In this document: piece after piece, positions 25,292-33,739 of the stretch
Layout: every line of letters starts with the position of its first letter
Position numbering within the stretch: position 1 is the stretch's first letter
NCBI GenBank assembly: GCA_963765625.1
Contig: CAVXXD010000004.1
Location: 6,361-70,360 of the forward strand
Reading direction: 5' to 3'
Length of the DNA stretch: 64,000 bases
DNA from: CAVXXD01 sp963765625
GTDB taxonomy: Bacteria; Actinomycetota; Geothermincolia; Geothermincolales; Geothermincolaceae
Program-made: the position numbers and the translations under genes
The notes under the pieces: model-generated
What the model saw: only the letters and a program-made list of their open reading frames with translations
Database searches by the model: none
Told to the model about the DNA's origin: nothing

Positions 25292-27124
25292 CTATTCGAC
25301 CGTGACCGTCTTGGCCAGATTGCGCGGCTGGTCCACGTTGCACCCCCGCTTCCTGGCGATATGATAAGCCAGCATCTGCAGCACCGGGGTGATGAGGATG
25401 GGATTGAGGATGGGGTCCGCCTCCGGCACGTAGATGACCCGGTCGCTGTGGGAGGCGATTTCCCGGTCCCCTTCGGTCGCCACCGTCATCAACGGAGCCC
25501 TGCGGGCCCGGATCTCCTCCAGGTTGCCGACCATCTTCTCGTAGACCTGGTCACGTGGGGCCAGCGCCACCACCGGGAAACCGGGATGGAGCAGGGCGAT
25601 GGGGCCGTGCTTCATCTCTCCGGCGGGATAGCCCTCCGCGTGGATATAGGAGATCTCCTTCAGTTTCAAAGCCCCTTCCATGGCCACCGGGTAGTTTATG
25701 TTGCGGCCGAGGAAAAGAAAATCTTCACTCTGATAATATTCTTCGGCATATTCCTGCACCAGTGATTCGCTCGAAAGCACTTTTTCCAGCAGAGCCGGAA
25801 CGGTCTCGAGGTCCTGCATGATCCGGGCGATCTCGGCCTTTTCCATGCACCGCATCCGCCCAGCCAGGTACAGGCCCAGCAGGTAGACCGCGGCGATCTG
25901 GACGATGAAGGTCTTGGTCGCGGCTACGCCGATCTCCGGCCCCGCGTGGGTATGTATGACCGCGTCGGCATCGGAGGCCATCTGGCTGCCCACCGTGTTG
26001 ACGATGCAGACGGTGCGGGACTTGCGCTCCAGCGCCCCCCGCAAGGCGGCCATGGTGTCGGCCGTCTCGCCGGACTGGCTGATGGCCACCACCAGGGTCT
26101 TGGAGTCCAGCTTGGGCTCCCGGTAGCGGAACTCCGAAGCGATGTCCACTTCCACCGGGATGTCCATCCAGCGCTCGAAGACGTAACGGGCCAGCAAGGC
26201 GGCGTGATAGGAAGTGCCGCAAGCTATGAAGATGATACGCTGCAGGCCCCGCGGGTCGATGAGGTCCGGGGGGAGAAGGCCGGGAAAGAAACCCCGTACG
26301 GCGTCGAAGGGGTTGCCGTATAGGGTATCCGCCCAGGCGGCCGGCTGCTCATGGATCTCCTTGAGCATGAAGTCGTCGTAGCCGCCCTTCTCGGCGGCGT
26401 CGATGTCGTAATCGGCCGTGAAGGGCTCACGGGGCTGCCTCTCTCCATTCAGGTCGGTGATCTCAAACCGGTCTTCGGAGATCTCCACGACGTCACCGTT
26501 TCTAAGAAGAACAGCGCGCCGGGTATGCTGCAGGAATGCCGGTATGGCTGACGCCAGGAACACTTCACCCTCACCCAGCCCCACCAGCAGCGGGCTGTCC
26601 ATGCGGGCACCCACCATTATCCCGGGGTCGTCCAGCGAGAAGCAGGCGACGGCATAGGCGCCCCGGACCTGACGCAGGGCCTTGCGCACCGCGTCGGCCA
26701 GGCCGTTACCGTCCAGGTTCTCCTCAATCAGATGGACCAGTACTTCCGAGTCGGTCTCGGAAGTGAACCTGTGGCCTTTCTCGATCAGTTTCTCTTTCAG
26801 TTCCTGGAAGTTCTCCAAGATGCCGTTGTGCACCAGGGCGATGCGGCCGCCGCAGTCCAGGTGGGGGTGGGCGTTCTCCTCCGAGGGCCGGCCGTGGGTA
26901 GCCCACCTGGTGTGGCCGATGCCCATGCAGCCGTCGATGTAACGCCCGCCCAGTGCTTCCTCCAGACGGTCGAGGTTGCCTTCGCTCTTGATAGTGAGGA
27001 TGCCGGAGTCCTCCCAGACCGACATTCCGGCCGAATCGTACCCGCGATATTCGAGGCTGCGCAGCCCCTCCATGAGGAGCGCGCCTTTGGCCTTAGGCCC
27101 GATATAACCGACAATACCGCACAT
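25292..27124 (-). CDS. glmS: Glutamine-fructose-6-phosphate aminotransferase
   Basis: Makes glucosamine-6-phosphate from fructose-6-phosphate and glutamine. It is 610 residues. The N-terminal glutaminase begins MCGIVGYIG with Cys2 as nucleophile and GHTRWATHGRPSEENAHPH following. Two SIS domains bind sugar phosphate (ACGTSYHAALLARYVFE, AISQSGETADTMAAL, LGRNINYPVAMEGALKLKE). It ends in the conserved LAKTVTVE. glmM lies just upstream in the transcript, so the two steps to GlcN-1-P are adjacent. Confidence 0.97.
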   Translation of the reverse strand: MCGIVGYIGPKAKGALLMEGLRSLEYRGYDSAGMSVWEDSGILTIKSEGNLDRLEEALGGRYIDGCMGIGHTRWATHGRPSEENAHPHLDCGGRIALVHNGILENFQELKEKLIEKGHRFTSETDSEVLVHLIEENLDGNGLADAVRKALRQVRGAYAVACFSLDDPGIMVGARMDSPLLVGLGEGEVFLASAIPAFLQHTRRAVLLRNGDVVEISEDRFEITDLNGERQPREPFTADYDIDAAEKGGYDDFMLKEIHEQPAAWADTLYGNPFDAVRGFFPGLLPPDLIDPRGLQRIIFIACGTSYHAALLARYVFERWMDIPVEVDIASEFRYREPKLDSKTLVVAISQSGETADTMAALRGALERKSRTVCIVNTVGSQMASDADAVIHTHAGPEIGVAATKTFIVQIAAVYLLGLYLAGRMRCMEKAEIARIMQDLETVPALLEKVLSSESLVQEYAEEYYQSEDFLFLGRNINYPVAMEGALKLKEISYIHAEGYPAGEMKHGPIALLHPGFPVVALAPRDQVYEKMVGNLEEIRARRAPLMTVATEGDREIASHSDRVIYVPEADPILNPILITPVLQMLAYHIARKRGCNVDQPRNLAKTVTVE

Positions 27125-27162
27125 CTGTCAGTCACCTTTCTGCCGGATGCGCCGGCAGCTTA

Positions 27163-28515
27163 TCAACCCATCTCCTTGACTATGACGGCCGCGAGTTCCC
27201 GCGCGATTCCTTCCGCCTCCTGCTCCGTGGGCGCTTCGACCATCACCCGGACCAGAGGCTCCGTTCCGGAAGGGCGGACGAGCACGCGTCCGTTCTCTCC
27301 CAGTTCTTTCTCCACCTGAGCGATCCGTTCCTTGAGCAGGGCGCTGCGCTCCAGCCCTCCACGGTCGGAAACGGTCACGTTCACCAGCACCTGTGGAAAT
27401 TGCGGGACCTTGTCGGCTATCTCCGAGACCCGCTCGCCCCCGTCCCGCCAGGCAGCGCAGAAGCGCAGGGCGGTCAGCAGCCCGTCACCGGTTGGTGAAT
27501 GGTCCAGGAAGATGACGTGCCCGGATTGCTCTCCGCCCAGGTTCAGGCCGAGCCGGATCATCTCTTCCAACACGTAGCGGTCTCCCACCGGAGCAATATT
27601 AACGGTGATGCCGGCCTCCTTCATGGCCTGATGGAAGCCCTTGTTGGACATGACCGTGGCCACCAGGGAGTTCTCTTTGAGTTCGTGCTTCCTGGCCATG
27701 TGCCCGGCACAGGCAGCCATGATCACGTCTCCATTGATCAGGCCGCCCCATTCGTCCACGGCGATGAGACGGTCGGCGTCTCCGTCAAAGGCCAGGCCCA
27801 GATCGGCCCCTTCGCTCACGACCAGTTCGGCCAGGCGCTCCGGGTGGGTTGAGCCGCAGCCTTCGTTGATGTTGTAGCCGTCAGGCTGATTGAAGAAAGT
27901 GCGCACGTGCGCGCCGCAGGCTTCGAAGATACGGGGTGCGGCTTCGCTGGCCGCGCCGTTGGCGCAGTCCAGCACCAGGCGCTTTCCCGTCAGGTCCACG
28001 CCGTTGGTGTCCAGAAGGTACCGGATATAGCGGTCCAGAGCCTCCGGCTGCCAGGTAACCCTGCCTACGTCCCGTCCTTCGGGGCGGGTGGTGGCACGGG
28101 TGTCGAAATTCACAACCGCTTCCTCGATCTCGTCCTCCACCGCATCGGGGAGCTTGTTGCCGCTGGAATGGAATATCTTGATGCCGTTGTCCTCCATGGG
28201 GTTGTGGCTGGCCGAGAGGACCACGCCGGCCTCGGCATCTCCGTCCCTGGTGAGGAGGGCTATAGCCGCGGTGGGCATGACCCCCAGCAACTCGGCGTCG
28301 CCGCCGGCGGCGGCCACCCCTGCGCTAATGGCGGATTCCAGCATCTCACCGGAGATGCGCGTGTCCCGCCCGATGAGAATACGGGGGCGGGCCCGGTGGC
28401 GTGCCAGTACGCCCACAACAGAAAAGCCCACCTTGAAGGCGAGTTCGGGGGTCAGGTCCCGGTTGGCCCTGCCCCTGATGCCGTCAGTACCGAAAAGCCT
28501 GCTGGTTGGGGTCAT
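27163..28515 (-). CDS. glmM: Phosphoglucosamine mutase
   Basis: Converts glucosamine-6-phosphate to glucosamine-1-phosphate. It is 450 residues. The N-terminal LFGTDGIRGRANRDLTPE, the phosphoserine motif LSASHNPMEDNGIKIF near residue 100, the metal loop AFDGDADRLIAVDEWG near 240 and the sugar-binding GGEQSGHVIFLDH and RPSGTEPLVRVMVE mark the GlmM branch of the phosphohexomutases. A promoter-like pair lies just upstream, overlapping the end of the racemase gene. Confidence 0.97.
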   Translation of the reverse strand: MTPTSRLFGTDGIRGRANRDLTPELAFKVGFSVVGVLARHRARPRILIGRDTRISGEMLESAISAGVAAAGGDAELLGVMPTAAIALLTRDGDAEAGVVLSASHNPMEDNGIKIFHSSGNKLPDAVEDEIEEAVVNFDTRATTRPEGRDVGRVTWQPEALDRYIRYLLDTNGVDLTGKRLVLDCANGAASEAAPRIFEACGAHVRTFFNQPDGYNINEGCGSTHPERLAELVVSEGADLGLAFDGDADRLIAVDEWGGLINGDVIMAACAGHMARKHELKENSLVATVMSNKGFHQAMKEAGITVNIAPVGDRYVLEEMIRLGLNLGGEQSGHVIFLDHSPTGDGLLTALRFCAAWRDGGERVSEIADKVPQFPQVLVNVTVSDRGGLERSALLKERIAQVEKELGENGRVLVRPSGTEPLVRVMVEAPTEQEAEGIARELAAVIVKEMG

Positions 28516-28553
28516 CTAGCTCACATCCCTTTTATTCCCGAAAACATAAGGTG

Positions 28554-28583
28554 AATATAGCACCCTGGCACCTTGCCTTTCAA
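28554..28583 (-). promoter_or_regulatory. Possible promoter of glmM-glmS
   Basis: Minus-strand TTGAAA (28578-28583), 18-base spacer, TATATT (28554-28559). The -35 overlaps the last codons and stop of the preceding racemase gene. A start near 28547 gives a 32-base leader before glmM. Confidence 0.5.
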
Positions 28584-29620
28584 ACCGGCTCGTCATATTG
28601 ATATTCCCTGCTCACAAAGGGTCCCGCCATGGCCCCCAGCACCCCAAGGTAGTCGAGGGAAAAGGCCAGGGCCTCACCCCGGCGCGGCCCGCCGGACGGG
28701 CTTTCTCCGGCCAGCAAAGTCAGGTCCCCGAAGTATTCCAGCACCCGCAGGCCTTCTTCGCGAGGAAAGGCGCTGCCCGCTCCCAGGTCGGAATGTCCCA
28801 TGGCCACCAGGATACGCTTTTCGATCCGTCCGTCCCCGCCCCGCTGGTCCCGGGACTCCACCACCTCGGCTGAGAGGGTGAAGACGTCATCCCTCAAGCC
28901 CTCGAGCTTCTCTCCATGCGTGGTCTCACGTCCCAGCAGCAGAGCCTCCCCGATTCGCAGGCTTATCCCACCCGGCAGCTCTCCCCCGAGTGCCGGCAGG
29001 AGCATGGCTGAATTGCCGGCTGAGACGATTGGCTTGTCGACCTTGAAACAGCCCTTCTCCTTTTCCGCCAGTTCGAGCAGCCACTCCGCCGAAGCCGGCG
29101 AGGGGGAGGTTCCCCGGCAGGAAGTATGGGTGCCCAGCCCCACCAGCTGGATGAAGCCGCTCTCCGCGGCACTCCGCATGGCTTCACGAGCGCGCTCCGG
29201 GGGTATGCCTTCCCGGCCTCCCCCCGTCTCCAGCATCAGGACGACCGGCGCGGCCCCTCCCCCGGCCCGGGCCAGTCCGGCCAGGTCGGCGAGGATCTCT
29301 TCGCTGCTCGCCAGGAAGAGATCCGCATCCCGCCAGGCCCCTGCCAGTTCCACCCCCGTCGCTGGCCGCAGCATAGCCAGCCTGGCCGTGGGGTGGGCGG
29401 CGCGTAGGCGGCGCAGGCTCTCCGGGCGGGAATCGGCCAGGAGGCTCACGCCTCCCTCCAACATGGCGGAGGCCACGTGCGCGTCTCCGAGACAGGCCTT
29501 GGTCACGCCCCAGGTGTCGATGGCTTTTTCCTTAAGGGCACGCGTCAAAGCTCCGGCGTTGTGACGCAACAGGTCAAGCCGGATGATAAGCTCCGGGAAG
29601 GAGCCCCCGGGGACACGCAT
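28580..29620 (-). CDS. Alanine/ornithine-racemase-family PLP enzyme
   Basis: 346 residues of the fold-type III group related to ornithine racemase and YhfX rather than classic Alr. The PLP Lys is probably in DTWGVTKACLGDAHVASAML near residue 40. PVVLMLETGGGREGIPPE, LVGLGTHTSCRG and VSAGNSAMLLPAL follow, with IRIGEALLLG near 230 for phosphate binding, and a beta-rich end (KRILVAMGHSDLG). Substrate is unknown: ornithine, alanine or another basic amino acid are all possible. It starts one base after the rpsI stop, an unusual insertion between rpsI and glmM. Confidence 0.82.
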   Translation of the reverse strand: MRVPGGSFPELIIRLDLLRHNAGALTRALKEKAIDTWGVTKACLGDAHVASAMLEGGVSLLADSRPESLRRLRAAHPTARLAMLRPATGVELAGAWRDADLFLASSEEILADLAGLARAGGGAAPVVLMLETGGGREGIPPERAREAMRSAAESGFIQLVGLGTHTSCRGTSPSPASAEWLLELAEKEKGCFKVDKPIVSAGNSAMLLPALGGELPGGISLRIGEALLLGRETTHGEKLEGLRDDVFTLSAEVVESRDQRGGDGRIEKRILVAMGHSDLGAGSAFPREEGLRVLEYFGDLTLLAGESPSGGPRRGEALAFSLDYLGVLGAMAGPFVSREYQYDEPV

Positions 29621-29621
29621 G

Positions 29622-30014
29622 CTAGCGCTTGGAGAACTGGGGCTTCTTGCGGGCTTTTTTCAGCCCGTACTTCTTGCGTTCGACCATACGTGGATCGCGG
29701 CGGAGAAAGCCGGCCTTTTTCAAGTCGCCACGCAAGGTATCGTCGCAGTCAAGCAAGGCCCGGGCTATGCCGTGACGCAGGGCTCCGCCCTGTCCGGAGT
29801 TGCCTCCACCCTCGATCTTGGCCACGATGCTATAGCGGCCGGTGGTCCCGGTCACTTCTAATGGTCTGAGGATATCTACGCGCGTTGTGGCACGCGGGAA
29901 ATATTCTTCCAGTTGTTTGCCGTTGACCACGATCTCCCCGGTACCCGGGTACAACCTTACCTTGGCTACGGCTTTCTTCCTTCTACCGGTCCCATATCCC
30001 AGGGTCTCTGGCAA
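29622..30014 (-). CDS. rpsI: 30S ribosomal protein S9
   Basis: 130 residues. It opens ETLGYGTGRRKKAVAKVRLY and ends with the basic tail KKARKKPQFSKR, whose last Arg reaches the P-site tRNA in the decoding centre. GGGNSGQGGALRHGIARAL is the family core. It follows rplM by 18 bases, the universal rplM-rpsI pair. Confidence 0.98.
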   Translation of the reverse strand: MPETLGYGTGRRKKAVAKVRLYPGTGEIVVNGKQLEEYFPRATTRVDILRPLEVTGTTGRYSIVAKIEGGGNSGQGGALRHGIARALLDCDDTLRGDLKKAGFLRRDPRMVERKKYGLKKARKKPQFSKR

Positions 30015-30032
30015 TGCTCCACCTCACCTTTC

Positions 30033-30476
30033 CTAACGCCTGGCGTTCGCCAGTTCCAGCTGCTCCGGCTGCTGTGCCTGGTGGGGATGGCTTGGCCCAC
30101 GGTAGACGTGCAGCTTCTTGAGCATTTGCCGGCCAAGACGATTGTGGGGGAGCATTCCCCTTACCGCTTTCTTGACCACGAAATCGGACTTGTTCTTCAT
30201 AAGTTCGGAGTAGGGGGTCTCTTTAAGGCCGCCCGGGTATCCGGAGTGACGATAGTACATTTTGTTGTCCAGTTTGTTGCCGGTAAGCTTGACCTTCTCC
30301 GCGTTCACCACGATGACGTTGTCCCCGACATCCATGTGGGTAGAATAGATGGGTTTGTTCTTACCCTTGAGGATCGTCGCCACTTCCGTGGCCAACCTGC
30401 CCAGGACCAGGTCCTCGGCGTCTATGATGTACCATTTACGCTTGATCTCGCCGGCCTTGACCGTGTATGTCTTCAT
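30033..30476 (-). CDS. rplM: 50S ribosomal protein L13
   Basis: 147 residues from ATG 30476 (MKTYTVKAGEIKRKWYIIDA); an in-frame extension of 19 codons upstream has no family match and holds the promoter leader. Core motifs are DVGDNVIVVNAEKVKLTGNK and VRGMLPHNRLGRQMLKKLHV. L13 is an early assembly protein of the large subunit. Transcription starts at the promoter at 30536-30564, leaving a leader of about 53 bases where autoregulation could act. Confidence 0.97.
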   Translation of the reverse strand: MKTYTVKAGEIKRKWYIIDAEDLVLGRLATEVATILKGKNKPIYSTHMDVGDNVIVVNAEKVKLTGNKLDNKMYYRHSGYPGGLKETPYSELMKNKSDFVVKKAVRGMLPHNRLGRQMLKKLHVYRGPSHPHQAQQPEQLELANARR

Positions 30477-30535
30477 CTGCCTCACCGTTCGTTCTTCCTT
30501 TTTCGGCCCGCGGGCCTTGAACACGACAAACATAA

Positions 30536-30564
30536 ATAATAGATGAAAGGGTTGCGCTAGTCAA
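30536..30564 (-). promoter_or_regulatory. Sigma70-type promoter of rplM-rpsI
   Basis: Minus-strand TTGACT (30559-30564), 17-base spacer, TATTAT (30536-30541). Five of six positions match in each box. It lies in the divergent gap with the phosphosugar isomerase gene, and transcription should start near 30529. Confidence 0.8.
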
Positions 30565-30638
30565 GAAAAGAAGGGAAGGTGCAAACCGGCGTGGTATAAG
30601 TGTTAATATTAACGCGAAATCAGAGAGGAGGCTGCATC

Positions 30639-31739
30639 ATGGATAACCTTATAGACCTGGATGATGTAGGGATATACGGCCGGCTGGACCCATCCTGCAT
30701 GACCGAAGCGATCGAAAGGGGCCCCGGGCAGTTCCGCGAAGCGGAGAAGCTGGCCAGGGAGCTCGTCCGTTCATACTCGAAGGACGAAGTCAGCGAAGTC
30801 GTCGTGCTGGGCATGGGAGGCTCGGCCATCGGCGGGGACATCACCAAAACCCTTCTCGAGAACAACATGGGTGTCCCGGTGACGGTGCACCGCGGCTACT
30901 GTCCCAACAAGTATTACTCCCAGAAAACCCTGGTCTTCGCCGTAAGCTATTCGGGCAACACCGAAGAGACACTGGCCAGCCTGAACGACGTCGTCTACCG
31001 CGGCTGCAAGATCGTGGCGGTGACCTCAGGAGGCGTACTCCTGGAGAAGGCGCGCGGCTACGACTGGCCCACCATCCAGGTCCCGTCCGGCCTGCAGCCC
31101 CGGGCCGCGCTGCCCTATCTGACCGTGCCCATTGCCATCACCCTGGAGACCATGGGCCTGGTACGCGACTTCACGCCCGTCCTCAACCAGGCCGTCACCG
31201 CCCTGGAGGCAAGAGCGATGAAGTGGGGCCGCCTCAGCCCGTCCATCGACAACTTCGCCAAGCAGTTGGCACACCGGCTGCAAGGCAAGGTACCGGTGAT
31301 CTACGGCATGGAAGGGATGCTGTCGGTGGCTGCCTACCGCTGGAAATGCCAGATCAACGAGAACTCCAAGGTGCCGGCCTTCCACCACGTACTCCCGGAG
31401 ATGAACCACAACGAGATCGTGGGGTGGGCGGAGCTGAATGATTTCTCCCGCATGGTGGAGATCATCTTCCTGGTGGACGAGGAGAGCAACCCGCGAGTGG
31501 TGCACCGCGCCCGTACGACCTCCGAGTTGATCAAGGACCAGGTGGGCGGGGTCAGCGTCATCCACGTGAGCGGTGCCACACGGACTGAAAAGCTCCTTTC
31601 CTGCATGCTCCTGGGTGATTTCGTCAGCCTGTACCTGGCCCTCCTCAATCAGCGCGACCCGTCTCCGGTCGAAGTCATAACCCAGCTCAAGAACCGCATG
31701 GCGGACTTCAAGGAAGATTCCACCTGCATCTGGGACTGA
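30639..31739 (+). CDS. Bifunctional phosphoglucose/phosphomannose isomerase
   Basis: 366 residues from ATG 30639, with AGAGGAGG at 30623-30630. A SIS-fold sugar isomerase of the PGI/PMI type known from archaea and some bacteria: GMGGSAIGGDITKTLL, VFAVSYSGNTEETLASL, then KVPAFHHVLPEMNHNEIVGW with the catalytic Glu and the His of the C-terminal SIS domain. It interconverts glucose-6-P, fructose-6-P and mannose-6-P. The phosphomannomutase at 33.7 kb could take mannose-6-P onward. It is the first rightward gene in the window and divergent from rplM. Confidence 0.92.
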   Translation: MDNLIDLDDVGIYGRLDPSCMTEAIERGPGQFREAEKLARELVRSYSKDEVSEVVVLGMGGSAIGGDITKTLLENNMGVPVTVHRGYCPNKYYSQKTLVFAVSYSGNTEETLASLNDVVYRGCKIVAVTSGGVLLEKARGYDWPTIQVPSGLQPRAALPYLTVPIAITLETMGLVRDFTPVLNQAVTALEARAMKWGRLSPSIDNFAKQLAHRLQGKVPVIYGMEGMLSVAAYRWKCQINENSKVPAFHHVLPEMNHNEIVGWAELNDFSRMVEIIFLVDEESNPRVVHRARTTSELIKDQVGGVSVIHVSGATRTEKLLSCMLLGDFVSLYLALLNQRDPSPVEVITQLKNRMADFKEDSTCIWD

Positions 31740-31761
31740 GTGGCCGCGGAACGGAGAAGTG

Positions 31762-32610
31762 ATGGGTAATGCGGACTGGGACGGTATGGCCACTGAGGCC
31801 GCCGCTGCCCTGAAGGTAGGAACCGCTCCCTCCTGGGCGTTGGTGTTAGGCAGCGGCCTGCAGGAACCTGATTACTTCGATCCCGGCTCACCCGTCCAGG
31901 AATGGGACTTTGCGAAACTTCCGCACTTCACCTGCCCCACCGTGCCCGGACACCGCGGAAGCCTGCAGGCAGGCACCATCGCGGGACAGCCGGTCCTGGT
32001 GCAAAGGGGGCGTGTTCATTTCTACGAGTGCCTCGATTTCAACACCGTCACCTTCTACCTGCGCGTCCTGCGCGAACTGGGCGTAGAGCGAGTCGTCCTG
32101 GTCAACGCGGCGGGAGCCCTCAACCCCGTTTTCGAGCAGGGTGACCTCATGCTGGTCCGGGACCATATCAACATGATGGGGGGCAACCCCATTCTCTCCC
32201 TGCCGCCGGGGCAGGGAGACCGCTTCCTGGACCTCTCGGAAGTCTACGACACCGGGCTGGGGAACCTGGCCATGTCCATCGCCAAGATACGTGGCGCGCG
32301 CGTAGCCGAAGGCGTCCTGGTGGCGGTGACCGGACCTTGCTACGAAACCGGAGCCGAGCTACGTTTCTTCCGCCTGGCGGGAGGCGACGCGGTGAGCATG
32401 AGCCTGGTGCCGGAAGCCATCTTCGCCCGCTGGCTGGGGATGCAGGTCATCGCCTTCAGCTGCATAACCAACATCTGGGACATGGTCAAGCCGCAACCCC
32501 TGGGGCACACCGACGTGCTGGATGCCGCGCGCGCCGCCGCGCCGACCCTGGAAGAAATGGTCCGCGAGCTCATCGTGCAGTCGGCCGCGGCCGGCCCGTA
32601 TCAACCCTGA
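31762..32610 (+). CDS. punA: Purine nucleoside phosphorylase
   Basis: 282 residues of the trimeric PNP family, which splits inosine and guanosine with phosphate. Motifs: WALVLGSGLQEP, VPGHRGSLQAG, VVLVNAAGALNP (phosphate and ribose binding), AVTGPCYETGAEL, DAVSMSLVPE and SCITN with the purine-binding Asn. The usual GADAVGMS is GGDAVSMS here. Start is ATG 31762 behind ACGGAGAA; the adjacent GTG 31759 is an alternative. It follows the isomerase by 22 bases, likely one transcript, and its end overlaps the convergent haem-protein gene by 10 bases. Free bases could be recycled by Hpt. Confidence 0.92.
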   Translation: MGNADWDGMATEAAAALKVGTAPSWALVLGSGLQEPDYFDPGSPVQEWDFAKLPHFTCPTVPGHRGSLQAGTIAGQPVLVQRGRVHFYECLDFNTVTFYLRVLRELGVERVVLVNAAGALNPVFEQGDLMLVRDHINMMGGNPILSLPPGQGDRFLDLSEVYDTGLGNLAMSIAKIRGARVAEGVLVAVTGPCYETGAELRFFRLAGGDAVSMSLVPEAIFARWLGMQVIAFSCITNIWDMVKPQPLGHTDVLDAARAAAPTLEEMVRELIVQSAAAGPYQP

Positions 32611-33248
32611 GGCGACTTGGCACGCGCCCTTCTTTTCCGGGCCAGCCCGACCTCGAAGCTCACCCGGTACACCATGGCAGCCGCTGCGATAACGGCGTAG
32701 GCCGACGCGACCAGCTGCATGAACAGCCTGCCCTGGCTGTACTTGAGGTCGAAACCGATAAACCAGGCGTGGATCAGCGCGATGATGAACAGCGGGTAAT
32801 TCAGGCGATGCAGCCATCGCCAGGCGCGCTTGAAGTGACGCCGGGCCAGGGCCGCGCCGACTGCGACGGCGGCGATAGCAAGGGCTACCGGGCCCAGGAT
32901 CAGGTAACCGGCCTGACCCTGGTAAAAATCGAGCCTGAAAATCAGCACCAGCATGCCGTGGGCCAGCGCCAGCAGGAAAGCAGCCAGCCCGATGAAATTG
33001 TGGGCGACATAGACGTCGCGCGGCGGGAAGACGCGGTTGAAGAGGGGCCGGGCGGCACCGGTGAGCACGTTGAAAAAGAGCAAGGTCAGGGCAGATAGAG
33101 CCAGAAGGCGCAAGGCCGTCCAGTCGGTGGAGACAGACGCTGTGCCCGAGAAGGCCAGGACCAGCGGTGGTACAGCCAGCGCGGCCAGCGCCAGTGCGAT
33201 TGTTACGGCTTGCGTGATAAGCCTGGTGGTGCCCTTCATCCCGCCCAT
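32601..33248 (-). CDS. Ferric-reductase-like transmembrane haem protein
   Basis: 215 residues with about six membrane helices. Two His pairs, His83/His97 and His147/His160, lie in facing helices with 13-14 residue spacing, the pattern of bis-haem ferric-reductase-like domains (also MsrQ and NOX). There is no FAD/NAD domain, so electrons must come from a partner. The tail is basic (ARKRRARAKSPQG). It directly follows the cytochrome b5-like lipoprotein gene (12 bases), a plausible electron-transfer pair across the membrane. Substrate unknown. Confidence 0.8.
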   Translation of the reverse strand: MGGMKGTTRLITQAVTIALALAALAVPPLVLAFSGTASVSTDWTALRLLALSALTLLFFNVLTGAARPLFNRVFPPRDVYVAHNFIGLAAFLLALAHGMLVLIFRLDFYQGQAGYLILGPVALAIAAVAVGAALARRHFKRAWRWLHRLNYPLFIIALIHAWFIGFDLKYSQGRLFMQLVASAYAVIAAAAMVYRVSFEVGLARKRRARAKSPQG

Positions 33249-33260
33249 ATCATGCGGGGC

Positions 33261-33641
33261 TTACTGTAACGTCCCGACCACGGGAAACCGCTTGAGGTTG
33301 TCGCGCATTCGGGCTGGCGCCGTCTTCATCACCTCGGACAAGTCACGGCCTGCCACCGAGCCCGGGCAGGAAGAGTGAGAGCCCTGCGGCCACATCGAGC
33401 TGCCGGAAACATCGTAGACAACGCCGTCTACCGCGACGTAGGCAGGGCGGCCGTCCGCTCCATCGAATTGCGAAAGTTCCTGCGCCGTGAACACCTTGCC
33501 CGCGGCACCCTGCCCTGCCTGGCCGGATTGCTGGGACTGGCCGGACGTAGCCGTTTCCTGCGTCTCGCTGCTCCCGCATCCAGCCAGCAGCGTTCCCGAT
33601 ATCATCACCACGACAGCCGTCAGAATCAGAATTCTTCTCAC
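33261..33641 (-). CDS. Cytochrome b5-like lipoprotein
   Basis: 126 residues from GTG 33641 behind AGGAGGTAAGATA. Signal peptide with lipobox LLAGC (Cys22), a Ser/Gln/Gly-rich linker, then a 75-residue cytochrome b5-like domain: FTAQELSQFDGADGRPAYVA, DGVVYDVSGSSMWPQGSHSS, LKRFPVVGTL. The first axial His is kept (GSH) but the usual second His of the APHG-type motif is Ala (APARM), so haem ligation may differ, or the domain may bind another ligand. It is likely paired with the membrane haem protein that follows. Confidence 0.8.
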   Translation of the reverse strand: MRRILILTAVVVMISGTLLAGCGSSETQETATSGQSQQSGQAGQGAAGKVFTAQELSQFDGADGRPAYVAVDGVVYDVSGSSMWPQGSHSSCPGSVAGRDLSEVMKTAPARMRDNLKRFPVVGTLQ

Positions 33642-33739
33642 TATCTTACCTCCTGACCTCAGGGACCTGTCTTGCTCAATTTCTCCCCTCTGGCGCCGGT
33701 ATCGAAACATCGACGGGAGGCGGTGGGGGGTTATTGGGT

